Shown here: positions 1-4,994 of the stretch, one piece after another
How positions within the stretch are numbered: the stretch's first letter is position 1
Layout: each line of letters opens with the position of its first letter
Program-made: the position numbers and the translations under genes
Notes under the pieces: generated by a model
What the model was told of the DNA's origin: nothing
Databases searched by the model: none
What the model saw: only the letters and a program-made list of their open reading frames with translations
From: DASZZX01 sp036260415
GTDB lineage: Bacteria > Actinomycetota > Nitriliruptoria > Nitriliruptorales > JAHWKO01
NCBI GenBank assembly: GCA_036260415.1
Contig: DASZZX010000067.1
Coordinates: 1-5,099 of the forward strand
DNA length: 5,099 nt
Direction: 5' to 3'

Positions 1-243
1 GCGCTCGGCGATGCGGGCGACGCCGGCGCGGGGCGGGCGGTCGTCCGGCAGACGCTGGAGCGGCTCGGCGAGCCGGACGTGCCCGGGGAGCACCACCTGC
101 GCCTGTGGTACGTGGCCGGCGACCTGGCCGAACGCGACGGCGATCCCGATGCGGCCGTGCGCTGGTTCCGCCGGGTGGCCGCCGAGGACGCGCAACTCTA
201 CGACGTGGGGGAGCGGCTCGCGCACCTGGGGGCCAGCGGTTGA
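1..243 (+). CDS. C-terminal part of a probable tetratricopeptide-repeat protein
   Basis: The gene is open from the left edge in frame 1 and ends at TGA 241-243, leaving 80 residues; the start lies outside the window. A helix-turn-helix stretch at residues 32-60 (LRLWYVAGDLAERDGD, then PDAAVRWFRRVAAED) has the TPR pattern: small residue, acidic turn, A..WF..V. It is followed by the ending 'YDVGERLAHLG'. In TPR proteins of bacteria, a final repeat of the form 'A...F..V...D..F.DV..R...L' is common, so I read this as the last repeat and C-terminal helix. TPR repeats are protein-protein interaction scaffolds, but no catalytic part is visible and the partner or pathway cannot be named. Codon use is typical of the window, with G/C in nearly every third position, which supports coding. 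Its right-hand neighbour points towards it, so it is the last gene of its transcription unit. Confidence 0.68.
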   Translation, partial: ALGDAGDAGAGRAVVRQTLERLGEPDVPGEHHLRLWYVAGDLAERDGDPDAAVRWFRRVAAEDAQLYDVGERLAHLGASG

Positions 244-325
244 CGCCCCGCCTGGGGGAGTGTGGACGAAGGTGGATGTCGGCGGCACGGTCGGCGACAC
301 GCACCACCCGCCGCGGACAGCCGTC

Positions 326-346
326 GCCGCGCGCGTCCCGCGCGGC
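326..346 (+). terminator. Candidate terminator hairpin of the TPR gene
   Basis: Arms 326-333 and 339-346 (GCCGCGCG / CGCGCGGC) pair perfectly over 8 bp around a 5-nt loop. It lies 82 nt after the stop of the left-hand gene. There is no T-run after it. High-GC actinobacteria often have stem-only terminators, but in GC-rich DNA such stems also arise by chance, so this is only a candidate. Confidence 0.3.
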
Positions 347-363
347 CGAACGAACGGGACCCG

Positions 364-485
364 GCGAGCAGCGTGGGCGCCGGGAGCCTGGTCGGCGCCG
401 CGAGCACGGTGGACGCCGGGAGCCTGGTGGGCGCCCCGACCATGTCACGGCCGGGAGCCTGGTCGGCACCGAGAGCGCGGTGAGC
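364..485. repeat. Imperfect 36-bp tandem repeat, about 3.4 units
   Basis: A 21-bp core beginning GCCGGGAGCCTGGT occurs at 379-399, 415-435 and 450-470. The second and third copies each differ from the first at one position. Core-to-core spacing is 36 then 35 bp. The 15-nt linker after the first core (400-414) resembles both the sequence before it (364-378, 12 of 15 identical) and the linker after the third core (471-485, 11 of 15). The linker after the second core is 14 nt and different. This is a short minisatellite-like array in non-coding DNA. Core and linker are too short for CRISPR, and no cas gene is near. Confidence 0.75.
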
Positions 486-519
486 GCGGTGGCGCCGACC
501 AGAACCGCAGTGCCGAGAC

Positions 520-536
520 CCGGGCTCACGGCCCGG
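520..536 (-). terminator. Candidate terminator hairpin of the membrane-protein gene
   Basis: Read on the minus strand this is CCGGGC, loop CGTGA, GCCCGG: a perfect 6-bp stem with a 5-nt loop, about 30 nt after the stop of the gene ending at 567. Only a weak T content follows (GTCTCGG). The position is right for a terminator, but the stem is short and lacks a U-tract. Confidence 0.3.
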
Positions 537-566
537 CGGCACAGCCAGTCGCGGGCCCGGGCGACG

Positions 567-971
567 TCAGCGGGCGGGTGAGACGACCGCTCCCGGCTCG
601 GCCGGGTAGGCAGGCAGCTCGCTGATGTCGGGCAGCTCCACCCGTGACTGCGGGGAACGAGCGGGTGGGGGCAGCAGCTCGCGCTCGAGGCGCTGTAGGC
701 GAGACTCGAAGTCCTCCAGCACCGCGCGGTAGCGGGCGACACCGCGGTCGAGCAGCGCGGCCACCGAACGTGCTGTCGCCGCCACCAGCAGCAGGCCCGC
801 GAGAGCGGTGAGCGCCAGCAGCCACAGAGTCAGCGCCATGTCGAGCGCGCCCGCCCGCAGCAGTCGCCAGCCGATCCCACCGAGCAGCCCCGTGGAGGTG
901 CCCGCCAGGACGACCGCGACGATGGACCCCTTGCGCAGGTGGTCGGGTGTCGGTCGGCGGACCTCGCGCAT
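567..971 (-). CDS. Small membrane protein with two predicted transmembrane helices, family unknown
   Basis: I do not recognise a family. The 134-residue product has a short basic N-terminus (MREVRRPTPDHLRKGS), a hydrophobic segment at about residues 16-38 and a second at about 45-67. A helical stretch with coiled-coil character follows at about 78-100 (YRAVLEDFESRLQRLEREL), then a Pro-rich, non-conserved-looking tail. The positive-inside rule suggests that both ends lie in the cytoplasm. The frame is open up to 1097, but ATG at 971 fits best: AGGA at 977-980 lies 5 nt upstream, whereas ATG 974 would be only 2 nt away and the sequence further upstream does not look coding. The hydrolase gene to the right ends 223 nt upstream on the same strand, and this gap has a possible promoter. 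No function can be assigned. It could be a small scaffold or an accessory to a membrane complex, but nothing here tests that. Confidence 0.62.
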   Translation of the reverse strand: MREVRRPTPDHLRKGSIVAVVLAGTSTGLLGGIGWRLLRAGALDMALTLWLLALTALAGLLLVAATARSVAALLDRGVARYRAVLEDFESRLQRLERELLPPPARSPQSRVELPDISELPAYPAEPGAVVSPAR

Positions 972-974
972 CAT

Positions 975-983
975 CTTCCTCGT
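975..983 (-). promoter_or_regulatory. Ribosome binding site that fixes the start at 971
   Basis: The minus strand reads ACGAGGAAG followed by ATGATG. AGGA sits 5 nt from the second ATG (971) and only 2 nt from the first (974), so the second is preferred. The CGAGG within it can pair with an upstream CCTCG (see the leader hairpin). Confidence 0.5.
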
Positions 984-1003
984 CGAGCGTCCTCGGGACG
1001 AGG
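978..1003 (-). promoter_or_regulatory. Leader inverted repeats overlapping the ribosome binding site
   Basis: On the minus strand CCTCG at 999-1003 can pair with CGAGG at 991-995 (5 bp, loop TCC). Alternatively CCTCGT at 998-1003 can pair with ACGAGG at 978-983, which contains the Shine-Dalgarno bases. The two pairings exclude one another. The geometry would permit control of translation, but short GC stems are frequent in such DNA and no ligand or partner is implied. Confidence 0.22.
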
Positions 1004-1081
1004 TGTGAGCCGCACGGCTGACGGCCGTCGCGCACGACCTTCCGTGGACGCACCACCAGCCTACTCCATCACGACCGGCCG

Positions 1082-1110
1082 CGACTAGCGGAGCCACCCA
1101 TTGTTGTCAA
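1082..1110 (-). promoter_or_regulatory. Possible promoter for the small membrane-protein gene
   Basis: The minus strand has a perfect TTGACA (1105-1110), followed after 17 nt by TAGTCG (1082-1087), a poor -10 box beginning TA. A better actinobacterial -10, TAGGCT (1058-1063), lies further down but without a -35 at the right distance. The stretch 1100-1118 is noticeably AT-richer than its surroundings. Location upstream of the gene starting at 971 is consistent. Confidence 0.3.
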
Positions 1111-1194
1111 CGTGTACGCGCTGGCAGGTGGACACCGCCTCACCGGCAGACACGGTCCCGACGGACGAGGGCAGTCGTTCCCGGGAGGAAGCGC

Positions 1195-2175
1195 TCACCC
1201 GACCGGCGTGAGCGTGCCCTCGTCACGTCGTTGGAAGTAGCGCAACAGACCGGCTGCGTTCGAGCGCAGGCCCGACAGCAGCTCGACCCTGCGCCCGGCG
1301 TCGCGGTCGTCGTCCACGGTCGACGGGTCGGCCTCGTGGCCGAAGCGTGCGGCCAGCACCTCAACGACGTGCTCGAGCTCCGGGTGCTCGCGGTACGCCT
1401 GCTCGGCCACCTCGGCCCACTGGTGGAGACGCTCGATCCCCTCCTGCAACGCATCCACCGGCGGGTCGACAGGGCCGTAGTGGGCCAGGTAGACACGGTT
1501 GGGGTCGCGCTCGATGTAACGCCGCAGCGACGCGGTGGCGGCCTCCAGGTGGAAGTCCGCCGGCGGCGTGGCGGGACGGATGGCGGTCATGCCGGGCAGC
1601 TTGACCCCGACCGAGTCGCCAGAGAAGACCACGCCCGTGCTGTGGTCGAACACGCCGATGTGGTGCTTGGCGTGACCCGGCGTGTACAGCATCTCCAGCG
1701 TGCGGCCGCCACCGAGGTCGAGCCGGTGTCCGTCACCCACGGCCAGCAACCGCTCGCCGTCCACCGCTGTGCAGTCCCCGTACACGGTGTCCATGAGCTC
1801 CCCGTAGACGCGTCGGGAGGACGCGTTGAGCCGGTCGGGGTCGCGCAGATGGGGCGCGCCGACCTCGCTCACGACGACCGTGGCCGCCGGGAAGGCCCGG
1901 GCCAGATCGCCCGCGCCGCCGGCGTGGTCGAGGTGGACGTGCGTGAGCACCAGGTATGCCAGGTCGTCCGGGTCGAGGCCCACCTCGCGCAGACCTGCGA
2001 TGACGTGCTCGATGGACAGCGCCGGGCCGCACTCGATCAGCGCCGGACGAGGAGCGTTCAAGAGGTAGCCGGCGGTGGCGCGGGTCAGACCGGCGGTCAG
2101 CGTATCGATGGCGAGCACACCGTCGTCGAAGCGTTCGGTGCGGGTGCTGACCGCGTCGTCCTGCACGCCCGTCAC
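1195..2175 (-). CDS. Metallo-beta-lactamase-fold metal-dependent hydrolase
   Basis: The 326-residue product (from GTG 2175) carries the full signature of this superfamily. THVHLDHAGG at about 78-87 is the HxHxDH motif (H79, H81, D83, H84). H168 in TPGHAKHH, D187 in SGDS and H232 in LAHYGP supply the rest of a two-metal site. Such proteins are cytosolic and hydrolyse ester, thioester or similar bonds using zinc, iron or manganese. The glyoxalase-II-like layout does not reveal the substrate. After the last His comes a helical domain of about 90 residues (EGIERLHQWAEVAEQAYREHPELE onward). The start is uncertain: ATG 2241 is in frame, but codons between 2241 and about 2184 use CTA, GGT and GCA unlike the rest, and that start would leave only 32 nt to the divergent ssb-like gene. 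GTG 2184, 2175 or 2166 are likelier. No clear Shine-Dalgarno decides, so a short or absent leader is possible. Function beyond 'MBL-fold hydrolase' is not supported. Confidence 0.92.
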   Translation of the reverse strand: MTGVQDDAVSTRTERFDDGVLAIDTLTAGLTRATAGYLLNAPRPALIECGPALSIEHVIAGLREVGLDPDDLAYLVLTHVHLDHAGGAGDLARAFPAATVVVSEVGAPHLRDPDRLNASSRRVYGELMDTVYGDCTAVDGERLLAVGDGHRLDLGGGRTLEMLYTPGHAKHHIGVFDHSTGVVFSGDSVGVKLPGMTAIRPATPPADFHLEAATASLRRYIERDPNRVYLAHYGPVDPPVDALQEGIERLHQWAEVAEQAYREHPELEHVVEVLAARFGHEADPSTVDDDRDAGRRVELLSGLRSNAAGLLRYFQRRDEGTLTPVG

Positions 2176-2257
2176 TTCGTCCACTGCGGAGCACGAGCGT
2201 AGACCGGCAGCGTCCCAGCCGGCGCGTAGGTTGCCGTCCATCCGACGCCGTGGGGGC
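2176..2257. promoter_or_regulatory. Divergent intergenic region, probable promoters of both neighbours
   Basis: This is the space between the minus-strand hydrolase start and the plus-strand ssb-like gene, so both promoters should lie here. -10-like hexamers of the TANNNT type are seen: TAGGTT on the plus strand (2227-2232) and TACGCT on the minus strand (2196-2201). Neither has a good -35 at 16-18 nt. TACGCT lies about 11-20 nt from the GTG codons at 2184 and 2175, which would give a very short or absent leader. No operator-like palindrome was found. Confidence 0.3.
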
Positions 2258-2266
2258 GGAGGAAGG
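2258..2266 (+). promoter_or_regulatory. Ribosome binding site of the ssb-like gene
   Basis: GGAGGAAGG ends 7 nt before GTG 2274. It is the strongest Shine-Dalgarno between 2175 and 2330 on this strand, and it selects 2274 over in-frame GTG 2250 and GTG 2328, neither of which has one. Confidence 0.5.
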
Positions 2267-2273
2267 CGGGCCC

Positions 2274-2765
2274 GTGAGAGGCAGCGAGGGCGACCACCGA
2301 GGCAACGCGATCGAGCCGCACGTCGACGTGGGGAGTCAGCCGCCGGAGCGCCAGGACGACGACAACCTGGTGCGTCTGCGAGGAGAGGTGAGCGCAGCGC
2401 CGGACGTGGAAACCCTCCCCTCCGGTCACCCGCTGGCCGTGCTGCGGAGGAGGTGAGCGCAGCGCCGGACGTGGAAACCCTCCCCTCCGGTGACCCGCTG
2501 GTCGTGCTGCGGGTGCTGGTCAGTCGGCCATCGGGGACCAGGCGCGACTCCCTCCCCGTGGTGGTCGGCCCACCGCCGGGGCGCGGTCACCGGCGTGCGC
2601 TCGGTCAAGCGACGGCCGCGACGGTCCGCCGCGCCGCCCAGCTGGGCGGTCGGCGAGCGGATCCACGTCGAGGGCTGGCTGCAGCGTCGGTTCTGGGACG
2701 CAGGCGAAGCCGGACGCCGCAGCCGTCTGCAGGTCGTGGCGGTGGAGTTCCGACCAGGGCGCTGA
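2274..2765 (+). pseudogene. Disrupted single-stranded-DNA-binding (OB-fold) protein gene
   Basis: The reading frame begins at GTG 2274 with a good ribosome binding site. It encodes an acidic, polar N-terminus and then an OB-fold start (NLVRLRGEVSAAPDVETLPS) before hitting TGA 2454-2456. The same OB-fold segment recurs 65 bp later in the +2 frame and continues as VLRVLVSRPSG, then RRDSLPVVVGPPP. Around the GGG at 2644-2646 the match returns to the first frame (VGERIHVEGWLQRRFWD, then RSRLQVVAVEF) and ends at TGA 2763-2765. Taking out one 65-bp copy and one G gives 141 residues with no stop. The pattern 'sequence-LPSGD-..LR..V.RP' plus 'V.G.L.RRFW' matches short SSB-like proteins of actinobacteria as I recall them; these bind single-stranded DNA in repair or replication. 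As written the gene cannot give a full product. Either it is a real pseudogene or there is an assembly or sequencing error; I cannot distinguish these here. Confidence 0.62.
2385..2512 (+). repeat. 65-bp direct tandem duplication inside the ssb-like gene
   Basis: Copy one spans 2385-2447 and copy two 2450-2512, with 2 nt between, so the period is 65. They match at 61 of 63 positions. The differences are C2427/G2492 (His versus Asp codon) and C2437/T2502 (Ala versus Val codon). Because 65 is not a multiple of three, the second copy is read in another frame. Asp and Val in copy two look like the family sequence (LPSGD, LVVLRV), so copy one is probably the extra or drifted one. Confidence 0.95.
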
Positions 2766-2903
2766 TCACCACCGCCGGGAGCGGGTCGTCGCGGTGGAGG
2801 CGAGGTGCGACGAGGTGGTCGGCACTCGCGACCCGGCCTGCACCCCGAGGTCGCTGTGGCGCCTCGTCACCGTCCGGCGGCAGCACCTCCGACCCGGACG
2901 ATC

Positions 2904-2922
2904 CTGCCGATACCCGCGGCAG
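2904..2922 (+). terminator. Weak hairpin between the ssb-like gene and the transporter
   Basis: CTGCCG (2904-2909) pairs with CGGCAG (2917-2922) across a 7-nt loop ATACCCG. It is about 140 nt after the ssb-like stop and has no T-run after it. It could be a terminator or part of the transporter leader. Confidence 0.2.
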
Positions 2923-3035
2923 CCCCAGCCGGTCGCCGGCCCAGGTGCCCGGGGTTGCGCCGCCCCGCCAGGGTGACCCATCCTGGCGTCCTCGCGGCTG
3001 CCGACGACCGGAGGGTCCGTGGCGCGTCAGCACGT

Positions 3036-3041
3036 GGAGGG
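3036..3041 (+). promoter_or_regulatory. Ribosome binding site favouring the transporter start at 3049
   Basis: GGAGGG ends 7 nt before GTG 3049, an ideal distance. A second GGAGGG at 3010-3015 is only 3 nt from the alternative GTG 3019. The 3049 start also leaves an N-terminus of usual length before the first membrane helix. Confidence 0.5.
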
Positions 3042-3048
3042 CACCACC

Positions 3049-3954
3049 GTGGCGGGTGCTGCCACCACACGTGAGCGCCAGCGCCGTGCCCTGGCGGGCG
3101 CGCTCGCCGCCAACGCCATCTTCCTGGTGGTGGAGCTGGTCGCGGGCGTGGCGTTCCGGTCGCTGGCGCTCGTCGCCGACGCTGCGCACATGCTCGCGGA
3201 CGTCGCCGGGCTGGGTGTCGCCCTGGTCGCGCAGCAGCTGCTGTACCGCCCGCCCACCACCCGTCACAGCTTCGGTCTGCAGCGCGCCGAGGTCCTGGGG
3301 GCGCAGGCGAACGGGCTGATCCTCGTCGGCGCCTCCGTCTGGATCGTGTACGAGGCCGTGCGCCGGCTGGGAGCACCACCGGAGGTTCGGGGTGGCGGTT
3401 TGCTGCTCGTCGCCACGCTGGGGTTGGCGGTCAACCTCGGTGCCGCCGCGATCCTGCACAGCGTCAAGGAGGGGAGCCTCAACATCCGCGGCGCCATGAC
3501 CCACCTGCTGGCGGACGCGGCCGGCTCGGTGGCAGCCATGCTGGCGGGGATCGCAGTGGTCGTCTGGGGCGCCGACTGGGTGGATCCCGCCGTGTCGATC
3601 GCGGTGGCGGGACTGGTGCTGTGGGCCGCGTTGCGGTTGCTGCGCGACACCACCCACGTGCTGCTGGAGGGCACACCCGCCCACCTCGACGTGGAGGAGC
3701 TGGAGGCGGCGCTGCTCGCACACCCGCAGGTCGAAGCGGTGCACCACCTGCACGTCTGGAGCCTCGCGTCGGATGTGCCGTCGTTGTCGGGACACGTGGT
3801 GCTGCGCCACGACCTCTCGCTGCACGACGCGCAGCTGCTGGGAGACCAGTTGCGCGCGCGGCTGGCCGAACGGTTCGGCATCCAGCACGCCACGTTGGAG
3901 CTCGAGTGCCACGCCTGCGAGCCGCTCTCCGAGCTGGACGTGCCGCCGGTCTGA
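3049..3954 (+). CDS. Cation diffusion facilitator transporter, zinc-type (CzcD/ZitB-like)
   Basis: The 301-residue product has the complete CDF layout: a short cytoplasmic N-terminus, six membrane helices at about residues 15-36, 38-64, 89-107, 115-136, 149-174 and 181-198, and a cytoplasmic domain at about 209-288. Helix 2 carries H47 and D51 in DAAHMLAD, and helix 5 carries H152 and D156 in THLLAD. These paired HxxxD motifs form the transport site and in this family favour zinc (cobalt or cadmium also possible). The C-terminal domain has VHHLHVWSL, LSGHVVL and ECHACEP, typical metal-sensing dimer features. CDF proteins are dimeric proton antiporters that export divalent metals from the cytoplasm across the inner membrane. 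There is no His-rich loop. GTG 3049 is preferred because of its ribosome binding site; GTG 3019 would add ten residues. No metalloregulator gene is adjacent, so control cannot be read. It converges on the gene to the right, 11 nt away. Confidence 0.95.
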   Translation: MAGAATTRERQRRALAGALAANAIFLVVELVAGVAFRSLALVADAAHMLADVAGLGVALVAQQLLYRPPTTRHSFGLQRAEVLGAQANGLILVGASVWIVYEAVRRLGAPPEVRGGGLLLVATLGLAVNLGAAAILHSVKEGSLNIRGAMTHLLADAAGSVAAMLAGIAVVVWGADWVDPAVSIAVAGLVLWAALRLLRDTTHVLLEGTPAHLDVEELEAALLAHPQVEAVHHLHVWSLASDVPSLSGHVVLRHDLSLHDAQLLGDQLRARLAERFGIQHATLELECHACEPLSELDVPPV

Positions 3955-3969
3955 CCTTGGCCCGGTCAG
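3951..3969. terminator. Hairpin containing both convergent stop codons
   Basis: CTGACC (3951-3956) pairs with GGTCAG (3964-3969) over a 7-nt loop TTGGCCC. One arm holds the transporter's TGA (3952-3954); the other holds, on the minus strand, the TGA of the convergent gene (3966-3968). With only 11 nt between the stops, this could act as a shared terminator, but there is no T-run and the stem is 6 bp. Confidence 0.3.
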
Positions 3970-4988
3970 TCGCGCTCCTCGTCGATGTCGGGCTCGTCCT
4001 CGTCCTCGGTCGGATCGTCCTCGTGCGGCGCGCGCTCACCCGGCAGGCCGAGGTGCAGCACGGCGTCTCCCGGAGCGACCAGCGGCAGGGTGGTCCCGCC
4101 GATCACGACCGCATCGTGGGGGCTCTCAACAGCGGACCGTTCCCGGCCGAACGGGTCGGTGGTGGCCCACAGCGTCTCGCCGGCGCTGACGCGGTCACCG
4201 GGCTGCACCTGCAGGTCCAGGATCCCGCCGCGCTCGGCGCGCATCCAGCGCGACTCGTGCATCAGCAGCGGAGACACCGGCGCTGGCTGCGGCTGCTCGT
4301 CGACCATGGCCAGGTGGAACAGCAGACGGAGGATGCCGGTGACCGCCAGCTCCACCACGTCCGGCTCGAAGCGCAGCGCCTCGCCACCCTCGAACGTCAG
4401 GACCTTCACGCCTAGGCCCGCGGCGACCTCCCGCAACGAACCCGGCCGCATCGACGCGGACAGCACATAGGGGGCGCCGAACGCCAGCGCGAGCCGGACG
4501 GCGGCGTCGTCGGAGGGATCGACCCGCAGCTGCGGCACGTTGGTGCGGTGGTTCGCCGCGGTGTGCAGGTCCACGCCGACGTCGCTGCCGATGACCACCT
4601 CGTCGACCACCACGCGCGCCATGCGGGAGGCGAGGGAGCCGGTTGCCGACCCCGGGAAGCAACGGTTGAGGTCACGCCGGTCGGGCAGGTAGCGGCTGTG
4701 CAGCTGAGCCCCGATGACGTTCACCAGTGGGACCAGCAGCACGCAGCCGCGCAGCCGCGCCGGGTCGAGGCGGTGCACCAGCTCCCGGCAAGCGGCCACA
4801 CCGTTGAGCTCGTCACCGTGCACGGCTGCGGTGACGAACATCCTCGGTCCGGGCTGCGCACCGTTGAGGACCGCGACCGGGATGCTCGTGCGGTCGCCGG
4901 TGTACGACTCGGACACGGCGCAGAACAGGTGCGCCCGCGCCCCCGGGGCGACGTCCTGGCCGGCGATGCGCACGGTGTCAGCGGCCAC
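3966..4988 (-). CDS. Succinylglutamate desuccinylase/aspartoacylase (AstE/AspA) family zinc protein
   Basis: The 340-residue product has the zinc-carboxypeptidase-like fold of this family. AVHGDELNG at 55-63 gives zinc ligands H57 and E60, and VDLHTA at 139-144 gives H142. RDLNRCFPG at 105-113 is the substrate-binding loop, and E200 in TFEGGE is the likely general base. From about 250 to 315 a beta-rich, lipoyl-like domain follows (ILDLQVQPGDRVSAGETLW, then LVAPGDAVLHLG), as in many bacterial members. The end is a very acidic tail of about 20 residues (EDDPTEDEDEPDIDEERD). The family removes acyl groups from amino-acid amides (N-acetylaspartate, succinylglutamate) in the cytoplasm, but members with this C-terminal domain mostly lack a proven substrate. 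Start GTG 4988 has a weak AGG five nt upstream and lies 6 nt after the stop of the preceding gene, suggesting coupled translation in one operon. The family is often found beside RimK-type ATP-grasp ligases, but whether that holds here lies beyond the window. Confidence 0.92.
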   Translation of the reverse strand: MAADTVRIAGQDVAPGARAHLFCAVSESYTGDRTSIPVAVLNGAQPGPRMFVTAAVHGDELNGVAACRELVHRLDPARLRGCVLLVPLVNVIGAQLHSRYLPDRRDLNRCFPGSATGSLASRMARVVVDEVVIGSDVGVDLHTAANHRTNVPQLRVDPSDDAAVRLALAFGAPYVLSASMRPGSLREVAAGLGVKVLTFEGGEALRFEPDVVELAVTGILRLLFHLAMVDEQPQPAPVSPLLMHESRWMRAERGGILDLQVQPGDRVSAGETLWATTDPFGRERSAVESPHDAVVIGGTTLPLVAPGDAVLHLGLPGERAPHEDDPTEDEDEPDIDEERD

Positions 4989-4994
4989 GCCCGC

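Larger units (their letters stand above)
244..566. other. Convergent intergenic region, no gene seen
   Basis: This 323-nt gap separates two genes that point towards each other. All frames crossing it are open only because stops are rare at this GC content. Their translations are Arg/Ala/Pro/Gly-rich with no domain and no credible ribosome binding site. What it holds is structural: a GC hairpin at 326-346, an imperfect 36-bp tandem repeat at about 364-485, a 10-bp inverted pair at 390-399 and 491-500, and a hairpin at 520-536. These fit a zone where transcription from both sides ends. Confidence 0.6.
2766..3048. other. Intergenic region, no gene recognised
   Basis: This is 283 nt between the broken ssb-like gene and the transporter start. 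Frame 1 is open to TGA 2974-2976 and reads partly gene-like at first (RERVVAVEARCDEVV at about 2776-2820), then becomes Arg/Pro-rich. I found no family match, so it may be a remnant of something or simply non-coding. A hairpin lies at 2904-2922. No metal-responsive operator such as a Zur-type palindrome is visible before the transporter. Confidence 0.4.

Noticed and set aside
364..485. CRISPR array
   Set aside because: Core 21 bp with 14-15-nt linkers that partly resemble each other is unlike repeats and unique spacers; no cas genes are seen.
198..542. Minus-strand frame with 12-residue repeats (APTRLPA...)
   Set aside because: The peptide repeat only reflects the 36-bp DNA repeat, which is a multiple of three. 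There is no ribosome binding site, and it overlaps the TPR gene end.
11..625. 204-codon plus-strand open frame over the left region
   Set aside because: Frame 1 carries the TPR signature and a stop at 241-243. The other frame is Arg/Trp/Thr-rich and just follows GC bias.
1231..2202. 323-codon plus-strand open frame
   Set aside because: It is antisense to the hydrolase with its complete metal motifs; its translation has no domain.
2453..2765. Functional second gene starting at GTG 2453
   Set aside because: Its frame does not reach the C-terminal OB-fold part without a shift near 2645 and otherwise runs into the transporter in a wrong frame.
2767..2976. Small gene in frame 1 after the ssb-like gene
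   Set aside because: There is no ribosome binding site, the composition drifts to Arg/Pro-rich and no family was recognised; a remnant cannot be excluded.
2075..3319. 414-codon plus-strand open frame
   Set aside because: It runs through the hydrolase antisense, the broken ssb-like gene and the transporter in another frame. Only about 2450-2645 resembles a protein; the rest is Arg/Pro/Ser-rich shadow.
2605..3912. 435-codon minus-strand open frame
   Set aside because: It is antisense to the well-supported transporter and continues into Arg/Pro-rich sequence without a domain.
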